Part shown: piece after piece, positions 1-9,318 of the stretch
How the letters are laid out: every line of letters begins with the position of its first letter
Position numbering within the stretch: position 1 is the first letter of the stretch
Origin: Paraburkholderia polaris
GTDB taxonomy: Bacteria > Pseudomonadota > Gammaproteobacteria > Burkholderiales > Burkholderiaceae
Reading direction: 5' to 3'
DNA length: 64,000 bases
NCBI RefSeq assembly: GCF_012927345.1
Contig: NZ_JABBGJ010000049.1
Span: forward strand, 17,315-81,314
Position numbers and translations under genes: made by a program
Notes under the pieces: generated by a model
The model's input: the letters and a program-made list of their open reading frames with translations, nothing else
What the model was told of the DNA's origin: nothing
The model's database searches: none

Positions 1-31
1 GCGGACCTGCTGAGTACCACGTGTCGGCTGG

Positions 32-1060
32 CTACGCTCCGGAGGCTGACAAATCCGAATCATCATTGATTTCAAGGCTCCATTCCTCCACGAGAGCCTT
101 CACACGGTCGGCGAGCTTGTGCTGCGCCGGCCCTTGAACCCCCTTGAGACTCAACTCTGTGCGACCATCGCCGAAGAGTTTGAGTTCGCCCAAATCGGCA
201 CCAGTAGGCGTTTTAAACTGTACGCGAGACTGGTAATGAGGGCGCCGTGATCCCGGGCGCTTGATCGTCGCGTCTGCCGATGCTGCTTGTTCGAGCCGGC
301 GCACACTGGCTCGGCCTTCAATGATTTCCTGCAACCAATGTTCCGCGACCTGCTCGCCGGCGCGCTCGTAGATCAGCTTCAGGTTGTACGCATGGGAGAG
401 TCCAAGCGGCTTTGCCGCCTGCGCCAGTTTATTAAAGAAAAGTTGGGGCAATTCGTTCAGGAGCGTGATTTTTGTAACCTGGTTCACCGACTCACCGACG
501 GCCGCAGCCAATTCGTTGTAGTCGACGTAGACCCCCTCATTCAAAAGTTTTCTCCACGCAACGGCGTCATCAAATACCGTCTGTTCATCGCGTTCCTTAT
601 TTGCGCGATAGGCACGAAGATAGAGATCTTTTGCGCCCAGCGGCTCATCTGAGAGCTCGGCATCAATGTATTCGTTGCCGAGCGCCTTCGCTGCTCTAAC
701 GCGCCTCTCACCATCAACGATCACTCGCTTGTTCGGATACTCCGCAAGCTCAGTAATCTTGATGGCGTCTATCTGTCCTTCGTCGCTGAAGCTCTTCGCC
801 AGCGAGTCGATGGTTTGCGGGTTGTAAAACGTCCGCGGGTTATAGGGATTGGATACCAGGTCCGCGAGACGGATGCTGAACCTTCCTTTCCGTGGCAGCG
901 TCGACGGAGCCAAAGCCAACGCTGCGCCCGTTACACGCGCTGCTTCGCGCTGCGCAGTTTCTACGACGTTATTTTTGGTGAGACGTTCGTCTGCGGACAG
1001 GCGTTCTACAGCCATTCCTTGCCGAACACGGCTTGTAAGATCAAGTCGCCCTTTAGCCAT
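32..1060 (-). CDS. parB: ParB-family plasmid partition protein (CTP-switch DNA clamp)
   Basis: A 342-residue centromere-binding protein. ParB box I (NPYNPRTF, residues about 71-78) and box II (DGERRVRA, about 117-124, the CTP-binding GERR motif) are both present. They are followed by a helix-turn-helix around residues 175-200 and a C-terminal dimerisation-like region. Its start overlaps the parA stop by 8 bp, so the two are translationally coupled. The natural target is the TTCCACGTGGAA palindrome array at 2.0-2.9 kb (inference from position and parS resemblance). Family assignment is firm from the motifs; the exact subfamily is not. Confidence 0.93.
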   Translation of the reverse strand: MAKGRLDLTSRVRQGMAVERLSADERLTKNNVVETAQREAARVTGAALALAPSTLPRKGRFSIRLADLVSNPYNPRTFYNPQTIDSLAKSFSDEGQIDAIKITELAEYPNKRVIVDGERRVRAAKALGNEYIDAELSDEPLGAKDLYLRAYRANKERDEQTVFDDAVAWRKLLNEGVYVDYNELAAAVGESVNQVTKITLLNELPQLFFNKLAQAAKPLGLSHAYNLKLIYERAGEQVAEHWLQEIIEGRASVRRLEQAASADATIKRPGSRRPHYQSRVQFKTPTGADLGELKLFGDGRTELSLKGVQGPAQHKLADRVKALVEEWSLEINDDSDLSASGA

Positions 1061-1745
1061 TTGCCGCCTCCTCGGTTCGCTCGTTGCTCAAAAGCGCTAT
1101 CAGCTCCTCCACCAGCGCCTTCAATTCCTGCTTCGCTTCCTTTTTGCCAGCCCTAACACCGGTCGCGTCGAATACTGTTCGGCCCAGCGCTGCGGCTTGC
1201 GGATAACACTCCCGGTCCGACATTGTTGACTCGAACATCAAAACCGACGATTCCGCCAGGAGCTTGCTTAGTTCGCGATACAAGATCGATTTTTTATTGG
1301 ATTTATTCACTAAAATCGCGAATTTCGCTTCCGGACTGGAAGCGCGCGTGCGCTCGATGAGCGCGATCATGCCTTGACTACTCCACATCTCTAGCGGTGA
1401 AGTATTGGTCGGCACGATAGTCGCATCCGCCACGGCGAGAACACGGCCTGTCGTCAAATTCGCGATATTAGGCGGACAATCAATCAATACAATGTCAAAG
1501 TCGTTCGCAAGGTTGGCGATTTCCCGCCCGATGTTTTTTTCCAGTTTCGCTATGCTTCCCACACGAAAAGGCAACGCTTTGCTTGGGTCAGTTGTCGCCG
1601 CCCAGCTCATGCAAGACTGCTGTTCGTCCGCATCTGCTACGTAGACGTTGTAGCCTTCTTCCGCGAAAGCGGCTGCGAGATTCATCGTAACCGTGGTCTT
1701 CCCTACCCCGCCTTTCTGATTCGCAATTGCTATTGCAAGTCCCAT
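1053..1745 (-). CDS. parA: ParA-family partition ATPase (short, type Ib-like)
   Basis: A 230-residue deviant-Walker ATPase. It has KGGVGKTT at residues 11-18, the signature lysine within it, VADADEQQS near 37-44, and Walker B LIDCPP near 87-92. There is no N-terminal DNA-binding extension, so this is a short (type Ib-like) ParA that would not repress its own promoter. In such systems ParB, or another factor, usually does so. It is first in the parA-parB operon. The ATG at 1745 is 12 nt from a divergent GTG start at 1758, so any parA operator must be compact or lie in the parS array. It would move plasmid cargo on the nucleoid together with ParB. Confidence 0.93.
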   Translation of the reverse strand: MGLAIAIANQKGGVGKTTVTMNLAAAFAEEGYNVYVADADEQQSCMSWAATTDPSKALPFRVGSIAKLEKNIGREIANLANDFDIVLIDCPPNIANLTTGRVLAVADATIVPTNTSPLEMWSSQGMIALIERTRASSPEAKFAILVNKSNKKSILYRELSKLLAESSVLMFESTMSDRECYPQAAALGRTVFDATGVRAGKKEAKQELKALVEELIALLSNERTEEAANG

Positions 1746-1757
1746 TTCATCCTCTCC

Positions 1758-1973
1758 GTGAATAGCGCACCTGAGTTACGGGCCCTGAACGGGGCCCTCG
1801 ATTCGCTCCGCGCCGCTCGGGCAAAGGCGCGCGACGCACAAGCTAGAATTTACTTGAGCTTGCCAGAAATGCAAGACCTGGCTTCAAATAAGTGGCACTA
1901 TTTTTCTGATAACGGGCTGGCGCAGCCTCTCATCGCACATTTCCGGACGAAAAAGAACCCTCCGCAACAGTGA
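1758..1973 (+). CDS. possible small protein divergent from parA
   Basis: A 71-residue reading frame opening with GTG, 12 nt from the parA start on the opposite strand. The N-terminal half is Ala/Arg/Leu-rich and helical; the C-terminal half has an aromatic stretch (KWHYFSDNG) and a basic tail. I do not recognise a family and there is no convincing Shine-Dalgarno sequence. The composition is protein-like rather than shadow-like, but the lack of a ribosome site and the tight abutment with parA leave it uncertain. Confidence 0.35.
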   Translation: MNSAPELRALNGALDSLRAARAKARDAQARIYLSLPEMQDLASNKWHYFSDNGLAQPLIAHFRTKKNPPQQ

Positions 1974-2006
1974 TTCGATGAATAGTGCAGGCGCGCATGT
2001 CGCGAC

Positions 2007-2931
2007 TCTTCCACGTGGAAGAAACCCTTTGACACTCAGAAGCGCCCGACATCAACTCGCCCCGTGTTCCGTACCTACTTTATTTCACACAAATAGCCGC
2101 GTTCCTTGCCCAGTTTCGTAATTCGATTACGCGCCCCGATGGAACCTCAATGCGAGCACGGACTGCATCTGGCCATCGGACTGTGGCAAGGAAGCAACGC
2201 GAACCCAATTTCGGAGAGGGACAAGGGTGTTGTGTACGCAAGCAGATGCCTGCGGCGGTCTGAGCGCCAGCCTGCGGCCGATCCCGGGGATCGGCCCAGT
2301 CGAAAGAAACAGAGATCTTCCACGTGGAAGATTCCCGCGCGCGAGCCAAGCCATAGCGTTGACCTTGATCCCTTCTGCCAATCTTTCACGTGAAAGACGT
2401 GAGTCACTTTGGCATACCGGGCCGTGTTACGTGCGAAAATTACCGCGCTTCTTCCACGTGGAAGAAGCGCGCCGGAACGGACATGGCTATCATCCGAGTA
2501 ACTGCGCATCTGCTAGTCGTCCAACCGCGAGCCGAAATCAGTACACAACATTTCACGTGGAAGACTCAGATGACGATCATCCTATTCACGGCCACCAGAT
2601 GCTATGGAATGCTGTACGCAATCTTCCACGTGGAAGACGTGAACCAGCTTGCTCATAACAAGCCGCGACGCCCACGCAACTGACATCAACTGGTGATGAT
2701 TCATCGCCAACTTGCGTAATCGAAAGGCCCTCTCAAATGCAGTGCGCGATCTTCCGTGTGGAAGACGCGTGCCGCCGGACGTTTATTTATGAAGCTTGGC
2801 GCTTTGAAATGGGCTGACCTGCTGGTGTGCCGTTGGCCTCGTGCGATTGGCAATTTTTCAACTTTGTGCGCTTTTCGAGTTAATTGGCGCGGGCGGATCC
2901 GGGGTTTGGTAAGCATCTTCCACGTGAAAGA
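2007..2931. repeat. parS: parS-like palindrome array (8 sites)
   Basis: Eight 16-bp sites with consensus TCTTCCACGTGGAAGA lie at 2007-2022, 2316-2331, 2382-2397, 2450-2465, 2549-2564, 2622-2637, 2750-2765 and 2916-2931. Four match the consensus fully; the others differ at one to three positions (for example TCTTTCACGTGAAAGA at 2382). The site at 2450 is the centre of a 26-bp perfect palindrome spanning 2445-2470. The core resembles the chromosomal parS family (TGTTTCACGTGAAACA), and the array sits next to parAB, which supports a centromere role. No gene in this stretch looks real; the many short frames are by-products of the palindromes and high GC. Confidence 0.85.
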
Positions 2932-3586
2932 TGCACGCGCTCTCGCGACGGACGAAAACATGGGTCACATGCGCGTCGACGGCCGTCTGGTTAACTACCC
3001 GGCACTGTGTGCACTCGCCACTCTGGCACGCGGTAAGCAGCGCGTTACCATTCGACGCTGCAGAGCCAAAGGTTGGTGACTCGGATTGCGATGCACGCGT
3101 ACTGCTCGCCGATCACAAGACCGCCGGGATGAGAGCCCAGCAGCGTTAAATCAGATAATCTGTTAATAAACTATAGTTTTTATATTTCATTATTTCAAAG
3201 CCGCCCGAACAGAAAGGGCACGGTCGGACCTCAAACGCTTCCGATACTTGAAAGTCCGGCCTTCTCGTCGGATACCTGGGCGGGAGAGGATCCCGTTGAA
3301 CTTGAGCGCGGCGCAGCTGCAAACTGGCGCTGCGATCAGGGACTTGTGCACCGCCGCGTCGGCTGAACTAACTTCGCACGCTTCAGGAGCTCCGCGTTAG
3401 CATGATTGACTTGGCGCAGAGCGGGACGAAACTAAGACGCGCCTGACGCCCGTCCACGAGAGCATCGTAGTTTGGTCAGGCGGGGGGAGGGGGTATCATG
3501 ATAGCCTTCCCCCTCTAAGATCAACGAAGTGGAGTAGTCTGTTTAAACGTCTCCCCGACAACATCGTCGCACGGTGTTCAAGGTTC
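2932..3586. other. non-coding spacer between parS array and rep
   Basis: No convincing gene. It contains an AT-rich patch at about 3146-3195, otherwise rare in this window. It also contains a G-rich hairpin, GAGGGGG (3487-3493) with CCCCCTC (3509-3515), whose loop includes TATCATGATA (3494-3503). The hairpin lies about 70 bp beyond the rep stop codon on the minus strand and could end rep transcription, but no T-run follows it. Confidence 0.4.
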
Positions 3587-4975
3587 TCAGGCTGTGGCCG
3601 TGGACGCCAAACCTTTAATCACGAACTTAAACAGGTCCTCAGTCGATGGCTCGCCCCACGTTTCATGGGCCAACCACGACAAGAACGATTGCTGTGCTGC
3701 GGCGGATTGTTTCTTTCCACTTTCCAACCGCCACTTTTGCATCGGTTGCCACGCGTTGTAACGCACTATCAACTCCGCCTGATCAGCAGCGCTCAACTCA
3801 TCAAAGTACGCTCTGGCATCCCCAAGTTGGGACGCGCGGTATTTCTCACGGATTTCCTCCTCCGTGATACCGGTTATGGACAATCCCGGGGCTGCGGCCG
3901 CCTTTTTGGTGCCGCTAGACTTCTCCGGTGCCATCCATTTCTCCGCAAGCGCTTTGCGGAAGTAGGCTGGAACATTTGTGATCGGTGTCGCGCCCTTTTT
4001 GGCTTCGCGCGCGCGGACATAGTCGAGCGCGTTGCGCACATCGCTCTCACTATGGCGGCCCAGAGTCTTTCGCGCTTCGGAACTCGGAATACCTAACTGC
4101 GTGACTGACATTAGAAGATCACTATCCACCGACTCTAGGCGCGGGGCCTCTTGCTTCCGTGCCACTGTAAAGCGAACTCCAACGACGGCGCGCCCCTGTC
4201 GAACCTCGAGTACTTCAATCGTGTGGTCACTGACCTCATTCGCCTCCCGCACTGCGGGCGTCAAGACGTTTCGCTTGAACTCCTTGTACTCGGGGTAGAT
4301 TGTCTTCGCGCCTTCCTGGCCCAGAAAGAGTTGCCGAAGTTTCTCGATCGCGATTACTGCCGACTGGCCAATGCCCTCGTAACGCACGGAGTTTTCCCAC
4401 AGCACCAGCGCTGCCGCGCGTTTGAACGCACGAACAATGCGCATATCAATCGTCGCGTACATCTGGGGATGAACGAGAAAGTCCCGAATCTTGGCCGAAA
4501 ACTCATAGGTGAGGGTGCTACGGTCCATCTCTGCCGTCGATAGAAGACCGGTCGCGGCCCAGACTTCTCCGCGCTCGGCTTCCAGAAAGTCCCAATTCAC
4601 GACCGTACCGATGAGTGAATTGATGACCCCTTTCAGATAGTCGCGGTTGTTGCTGTTCAGACCTACCTTATCAACGAGGTCCGTAAGAGCGATCGAGAAC
4701 TGGGAAAGACCCACATTCGTACCGGCATGATCGCGGTCCTGCTCAATCGCATTTGCCAACAGCGCGTTGTAAATCTTGTGCTGAACAAGAGTCAGCGCTT
4801 TGTTTTTTGCGCTGATGTGAACAGCCGGCGTCGCTTTCTTGAAGGGCTCCGGTTCCTCGACAGTGAAGAGTCCGATCTGAGTCGTCCTCGCTTCGGTTTT
4901 CGCACCTTTCTTGCCCTTCAGTCGCTTTGGGGGCTGCGGCGACTGCTCAGCGAGCGTTACAGATTTGGATGCCAC
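3587..4975 (-). CDS. repB: Rep_3-type replication initiator
   Basis: A 462-residue initiator-like protein. After a basic, Pro/Lys-rich N-terminal tail of about 50 residues come two predicted winged-helix modules typical of Rep_3/RepB-TrfA initiators. The first follows the LTLVQHKIYNALL region around residues 60-75; the second includes the IRAFKRAAALVLWENSVRYEG-like stretch near 180-205. The C-terminal third (about 290-460) is longer than in small RepA/RepE proteins. The start faces the iteron array that begins 130 bp away, as expected for an iteron-binding and autoregulating initiator. Family membership is inferred from motif style and context. Confidence 0.85.
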   Translation of the reverse strand: MASKSVTLAEQSPQPPKRLKGKKGAKTEARTTQIGLFTVEEPEPFKKATPAVHISAKNKALTLVQHKIYNALLANAIEQDRDHAGTNVGLSQFSIALTDLVDKVGLNSNNRDYLKGVINSLIGTVVNWDFLEAERGEVWAATGLLSTAEMDRSTLTYEFSAKIRDFLVHPQMYATIDMRIVRAFKRAAALVLWENSVRYEGIGQSAVIAIEKLRQLFLGQEGAKTIYPEYKEFKRNVLTPAVREANEVSDHTIEVLEVRQGRAVVGVRFTVARKQEAPRLESVDSDLLMSVTQLGIPSSEARKTLGRHSESDVRNALDYVRAREAKKGATPITNVPAYFRKALAEKWMAPEKSSGTKKAAAAPGLSITGITEEEIREKYRASQLGDARAYFDELSAADQAELIVRYNAWQPMQKWRLESGKKQSAAAQQSFLSWLAHETWGEPSTEDLFKFVIKGLASTATA

Positions 4976-5107
4976 GCGTTGACCTCAAATTCCGTTTTAT
5001 TTAGTTCTCGGTGATTGATAACAAACCTCAACACGTCAATGACTTAGCAGACAATGTTGAGATTCTACCCGATATCGTGTCGCGGTCCTTGCCAAGCGGG
5101 GCGTCCA

Positions 5108-5724
5108 CCATACGCCTACACCCCTATCACAATCTGACCGCAATTCTGGCCTAAAAAACGACCATACGACTACACCTTTCAGCATTCCAAGGGCATCAAT
5201 CTACCACCATTCTTTCCCTATACTCCGCCCTGGTGAGCGCTTACTTCCGCTTTAAACCGCATAAAACGGTGCCTGTGGCGCCCGAACTACGGATCGTCGA
5301 TCCGAACTCACCACCATAGCTCTACACCTTCCACGCAACTGTCGCCGGCCGACCGGCCGGTGCAGGCCGTCCAGTGGTCGCGCCACGGCCCGAAATTGCG
5401 CTGTGGCGAACCATAGAACTACACCTTGGCGATCGTCCCATAGCGTTCCACCTTAGCGGATAACTGAAGATCATTGCGCGCCAACGGGCCTCCCAACAAA
5501 TACCATAGGACTACACCTAGTTAAACAACGAGCCGACGCGCACAGCATTCCGTCTCCTTTCGCCATCAGTCGGATCGTGCCGATGGCCGCACCATGGTCC
5601 TACACCTCAAGCCAGCGTGCGAGGCGCCTACGACGACCAAGCAGAGATCCGGAGTCCCATAGGACTACACGTTCAAATCAAACCATAGATCTACACCAAA
5701 CACCGGTGACCATAGCCCTACACG
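5108..5724 (+). repeat. oriV: iteron array 1 (10 direct copies) of the plasmid origin
   Basis: Ten 15-bp direct repeats, consensus CCATAGNNCTACACC, begin at 5108, 5162, 5314, 5411, 5438, 5503, 5592, 5657, 5683 and 5710. Most differ from the consensus only at one or two positions (5438 has TTCCACC; 5592 has CCATGG). Spacings vary from 26 to 152 bp and several fall near multiples of one helical turn. The position directly upstream of the rep gene identifies them as initiator binding sites for replication and copy control. Repeats are seen directly; function is inferred. Confidence 0.88.
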
Positions 5725-5999
5725 TTGAGGTCCTCGTGAAGTGAATTTGGATTGCCAGGAAAAAATCGTTCCAATTCAAGGGGAAACCCTTCGGTGCCTT
5801 CGGTATATTTGGGAGCCTTGGGACTTTTTCGCTGCTGTGGAATGACGGTGAGCCGCACAGGAGTAGCGAGATGCAATTTCGTGCTTTCCTTTCTTCTTAA
5901 AGACGAACGCCGTTTACGTGTTTACGTATACGCTTAACACCTTTAGTAAACCTTTAGCTCAGCTCAATCCCTTACCTGGCGGGGCTTTCAGCCTGGCAA

Positions 6000-6124
6000 G
6001 GTGTAGTTCTCTGGTGTCCTTGGTGGTGCTTTATGGTTCCGCTGGCGTGTGGATATGGTACGGATGGGGTAGTCGGCTGGTACGGAAGGGTGTGTTGTTA
6101 TGGTACGAACGTGTAGCCCTGTGG
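6000..6124 (-). repeat. oriV: iteron array 2 (6 inverted copies, about 22-bp spacing)
   Basis: Six copies of the same motif in inverted orientation (GGTGTAGNNCTATGG) begin at 6000, 6022, 6044, 6066, 6089 and 6110. They are 21-23 bp apart, that is two helical turns, as in RK2-type oriV clusters. Copies at 6000 and 6110 differ from array 1 by about one base; the inner four are degenerate (3-4 mismatches) but keep the flanking TATGGTACG-like spacer. A near DnaA box, TGTGGATAT (6048-6056), lies inside the third copy. Between the arrays (5725-5999) is a moderately AT-rich segment with no credible gene, a plausible opening region. Confidence 0.75.
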
Positions 6125-6485
6125 GATTTCGGTTTCGGCGCCTACACCGCCCGATCGCTGGGCCGGCTCGCGGGCGACCGAATGCCCCAGTTGTCGGCTC
6201 GGTTCCGAGAATGGACGGCGCCGGTGTCGACGCATCCCGTGGAGACGCAGTTCAATGATGTAGGCGTGATTCAGCTGTTCAGCACTGACGGGAGGATAGG
6301 CGATGTGGAGGCCGCCGTAGCGTTCGATTGGTCTGGCTGTGCCGGCGGCGCCCCCGTAACTCGCCCGCGGCGCACGAGGCCGTTGGCGCTGCCCGCGCAA
6401 GCGCGATTCCAGGCGCGCAGCGTGTTTCACAAATTGCCTCTTTGAAGATCAGATCTTCGTTTTAAATCAAGGAAGGGAAAACGTC

Positions 6486-6926
6486 ATGGGGTGTCCGCTC
6501 GAGAGGGATGCTTACGCGGCGCCGAGTGGGGGGGCGATTTGGACTGATGTCGGCCGTGTTCGCTCAGCGGAGAACCACCCGGACGATGTTCACCAACGGA
6601 CACGGCTCCGAGGTCCGGCGAGTGCTGGACAGCTCAAAGCGTCGAGGACGACGATCTATACCCAGAGCCGCGTGCGCAGGGAGTTCATGCTCGCTGCACG
6701 GTTGCGTCCTGACAAGCGCGGCGACGTGGAAATCCTCGGAGCGTTCTGGCCGCGCACGTCCCTCCCGGCGACGCAGCCACCGAGCATGCATCCTCTCGTC
6801 CACCCCTCACCCATTTACGCCGACCTCGTAGCCACCGGGGACAGCCGCCGCCTTTCAATCGCCGAGCAGCTCTATGAAGATCACGCTGCTCAGAATACCA
6901 AACCGGCAGTGCACGAGGATATTTGA
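6486..6926 (+). pseudogene. decayed AbiEi-like antitoxin C-terminal remnant
   Basis: The last 60 residues of this frame (EILGAFWP followed by HPSPIYADLVATGDSRRL) resemble the conserved C terminus of AbiEi-family (type IV toxin-antitoxin) proteins, where a PLLVYADLLASGD-type motif is typical. The upstream 80 residues look like non-coding GC-rich translation and no AbiEii-type toxin is next to it. I read it as an eroded gene whose N terminus and partner are lost. Similarity is by recalled motif only. Confidence 0.4.
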
Positions 6927-7735
6927 AAGGCGATGACCGTTGGGTTGTGACGATATCTCCCATTCACCGCGAGTTATCAACGCCCTGATAGCTGGTGCCT
7001 TTGCGTGTGGCACGGATCCCCTATTGCCGTTAGCGTCAGTGCGAATGCATCTTCGACGGTCCAACGATCGCGATTTGGCGCACGATATGTTTTGCCCCGA
7101 TGCGCGCTAAGCGCTGCTTGTTCCTCGCGGTCCACATCCTTGATTCGCGCTCGTTCAGCTTGCTCGGCCAGTTGCATCTGCGCGGTTCTTGCATATCCAC
7201 ACACCTCGAGTCCCATAGGCGTCCACCTAGGCTCCCATGCCCGTCCACCAAGCAACCCGGAACGCCTTATCCAATAAGGCTTTGAGGTCATGTAAACGGC
7301 TTAAAGGGGTGAAGTGCGTAAGTAAACACATAATCGGAATCCGTTGCTGTCTTAGCAAAAAATGACCTAGGCTTTAGTCGCTGACAGCGGGTCGCCCCCT
7401 CACGGCGAGACGGGATGAACATTACAAAAACGTTCAAAAGGACAGGGGTCGCTAATCTAGATGTACGACCAACTCAAGAAAGACGCCATTTTGATACCGC
7501 CATTCTACGGAAAGTGTGCCTAATAAACAGTCAAGTAATGAACGTGAATTAAACAAGTAATAGTGATGAAAGATAAAAGGGGTGGGCGGTAGGACATGCT
7601 AGCCGGGAGGCCAGCGCTTCAGATGTTGATTATGCTCAGACCCCGTGAAATGAGGCTGTTTTTCAGCGATCTTTCGGTGGCTTCCTGAGGCTTCGCAGAA
7701 CGTTTAATGGACGAGTCTAAAACAGGCCCGTTCAG
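6927..7735. other. intergenic region upstream of the VirB8/pilus operon
   Basis: A weak minus-strand frame (6977-7291, 104 codons) has a protein-like core but no ribosome site and no recognised family. From 7292 to 7735 there is no gene except a 20-codon frame (7461-7523). This stretch is less GC-rich (notably 7510-7580) and must hold the operon promoter, though I cannot point to a convincing -35/-10 pair. There is no strong Shine-Dalgarno sequence before the first operon gene. Confidence 0.4.
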
Positions 7736-8440
7736 ATGAAATTCTTCAAGCGTTCGAAGCAGGACATAGCGTTAGCAAAGGCCCCTGGCCACTACAGCGA
7801 GGATGATCCCGAAAAGATCATCTTCGATGTGAAGACGCGTCTCTTCGTTGAAACGAATCACTGGAAGATCTTCGCGGCTGTCATGGCCGCCGTCGCTCTG
7901 ATCGCCGTTTCCACGCGTAATCCACCGCCGTCTGTAGTCAAGGCCTACGGCGTGTCCGCCGACACAGCCGGCACCCCTGTGCTTCGCGAACTCACGACCT
8001 ACCAGCCGAACGCACTGGCGATCCGCGTCGCCATCAAGGAAATGACCCAGCGCTGGTTCACCATCGAACCGGTCCTGTCTGGCGACATCAAGCACTCGCG
8101 CATGGCCACCAACATCAGGGCTGTGCAACTGCAGATGGAAGGGAAAGCCCAGTCTTCTTTCGTGGATTGGCTGCGGAACGATGCGCCGTTCGAGGCCATC
8201 GCCGCCGACCCAAAGCTCACCCGGCAGGTGACCGTCACCAATGTCGCCTTGCTCGAAGATTCGACCGTCGTCGTGAACTTCACGACATCGACGTCACAGG
8301 GTGAAGCGGATCAACCCGTGGTCCAGCGATTCTCCCTGACGCTCCGGTATGAGGTCCAGCCGCCAGCGTCCGACGCTGCTCTTGGCTCCAATCCTTTCGG
8401 GATTTTCATCCCGTTCTATACGATCGAGAAATCCGCATGA
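7736..8440 (+). CDS. virB8: VirB8-like inner-membrane T4SS protein
   Basis: A 234-residue protein with the VirB8 plan: a short basic cytoplasmic tail, a single membrane segment at about residues 42-60 (HWKIFAAVMAAVALIAV), then a periplasmic NTF2-like domain. VirB8 is the inner-membrane assembly factor of type IV secretion systems. Its stop overlaps the next start by 4 bp (ATGA). Immediate VirB9 and VirB10 neighbours strengthen the call. No VirB4 or VirB6 is nearby, so the T4SS here is only a core sub-set. Confidence 0.8.
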   Translation: MKFFKRSKQDIALAKAPGHYSEDDPEKIIFDVKTRLFVETNHWKIFAAVMAAVALIAVSTRNPPPSVVKAYGVSADTAGTPVLRELTTYQPNALAIRVAIKEMTQRWFTIEPVLSGDIKHSRMATNIRAVQLQMEGKAQSSFVDWLRNDAPFEAIAADPKLTRQVTVTNVALLEDSTVVVNFTTSTSQGEADQPVVQRFSLTLRYEVQPPASDAALGSNPFGIFIPFYTIEKSA

Positions 8441-9306
8441 TCTCCCTGACTCGCATTGCTGCACCCATCGCCGCAGCGCTTGGTATCTCGATGATTATTG
8501 CTGTGGTCAGCGCAAACGCGGCCGAAACCGTAAAGCGCGGTAGCATCGATCCGGTAGCAGCAAGCGATGGCGCCTCGGTCAATCCGGCTGGCCAGTACAA
8601 CGGCGGTGTCGATCCGGTAACGATGCCGAACGACGCACGTATGGCCGTGTTCACTTACTCGCGCGATCAGATTTATCGCGTGATGACTGCGCCGCTGAAG
8701 ACAACGACGATCGAGTTCGCCAGTACGGAGAAACTGATCGCGGACCCCGCCATGGGCGACACGATCAGGTGGACGATCGATACGGACGGCGCGAACCACG
8801 TGTTCGTGAAGCCGAATCAGCCGGGCCTCATCAACACCCTGCACCTGTCAACGAATCTGCACGAGTACGACATCACGCTTGTCTCGTCGCCTCTCGGTGG
8901 CCTTTTCTACCAGACCGTCCGCTTCAACTATCCGGGGTCGTTGATGGCGAAGGTGCGTGAGCACCAGCAAGCCAACCCGCAAAGCGATCCATCCGGCGAC
9001 CCTACAAATTCCGGCGCCATGAACGTGTCGCCAGACAAGTTGAATTTCAGCTGGGAAATCCACGGCGATGCAGCGTTCCGCCCGGAAACAGTATTCGATG
9101 ATGGCAAATTTATCTGGATGCGTATGCCGGCCAATGCGCCGTACGCGGTTCCGATCATCAAGGATCACGGCGACAACGTAAGCCCGAACTTCATCCGTCG
9201 CGGGCAGTACCTGGTCGTGCAGCAGATGGCCGACGAAATCGTGCTTCGCGCCAATCACGATGAGGTCAAGGTTGAGCGCGCTCATCACGGCCTGTTCGGT
9301 CTTTAA
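8437..9306 (+). CDS. virB9: VirB9/TrbG-like outer-membrane core protein
   Basis: A 289-residue secreted protein with a signal peptide (cleavage near residue 29, after VSANA). Its N-terminal beta domain includes the region around ADPAMGDTIRW. The C-terminal VirB9 module has VFDDGKFIWMRM near residues 213-224 and ends with a PNFIRRGQYLVV strand. VirB9 binds VirB10 and a VirB7 lipoprotein in the outer-membrane core complex; no VirB7-like gene is seen here. Translation is coupled to virB8. Confidence 0.87.
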   Translation: MISLTRIAAPIAAALGISMIIAVVSANAAETVKRGSIDPVAASDGASVNPAGQYNGGVDPVTMPNDARMAVFTYSRDQIYRVMTAPLKTTTIEFASTEKLIADPAMGDTIRWTIDTDGANHVFVKPNQPGLINTLHLSTNLHEYDITLVSSPLGGLFYQTVRFNYPGSLMAKVREHQQANPQSDPSGDPTNSGAMNVSPDKLNFSWEIHGDAAFRPETVFDDGKFIWMRMPANAPYAVPIIKDHGDNVSPNFIRRGQYLVVQQMADEIVLRANHDEVKVERAHHGLFGL

Positions 9307-9318
9307 CCCGGAGCGGCG

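Noticed and set aside
2007..2931. CRISPR array
   Set aside because: Repeats are short, perfectly palindromic and irregularly spaced, and there are no cas genes; the ParB-site reading fits better.
2080..2961. Several short frames in both strands across the parS array
   Set aside because: Each repeatedly translates the palindrome (FHVED, STWK), so they are by-products of the repeats.
5918..6445. A 175-codon frame across the second iteron array
   Set aside because: It reads through the repeats themselves; codon use is not protein-like.
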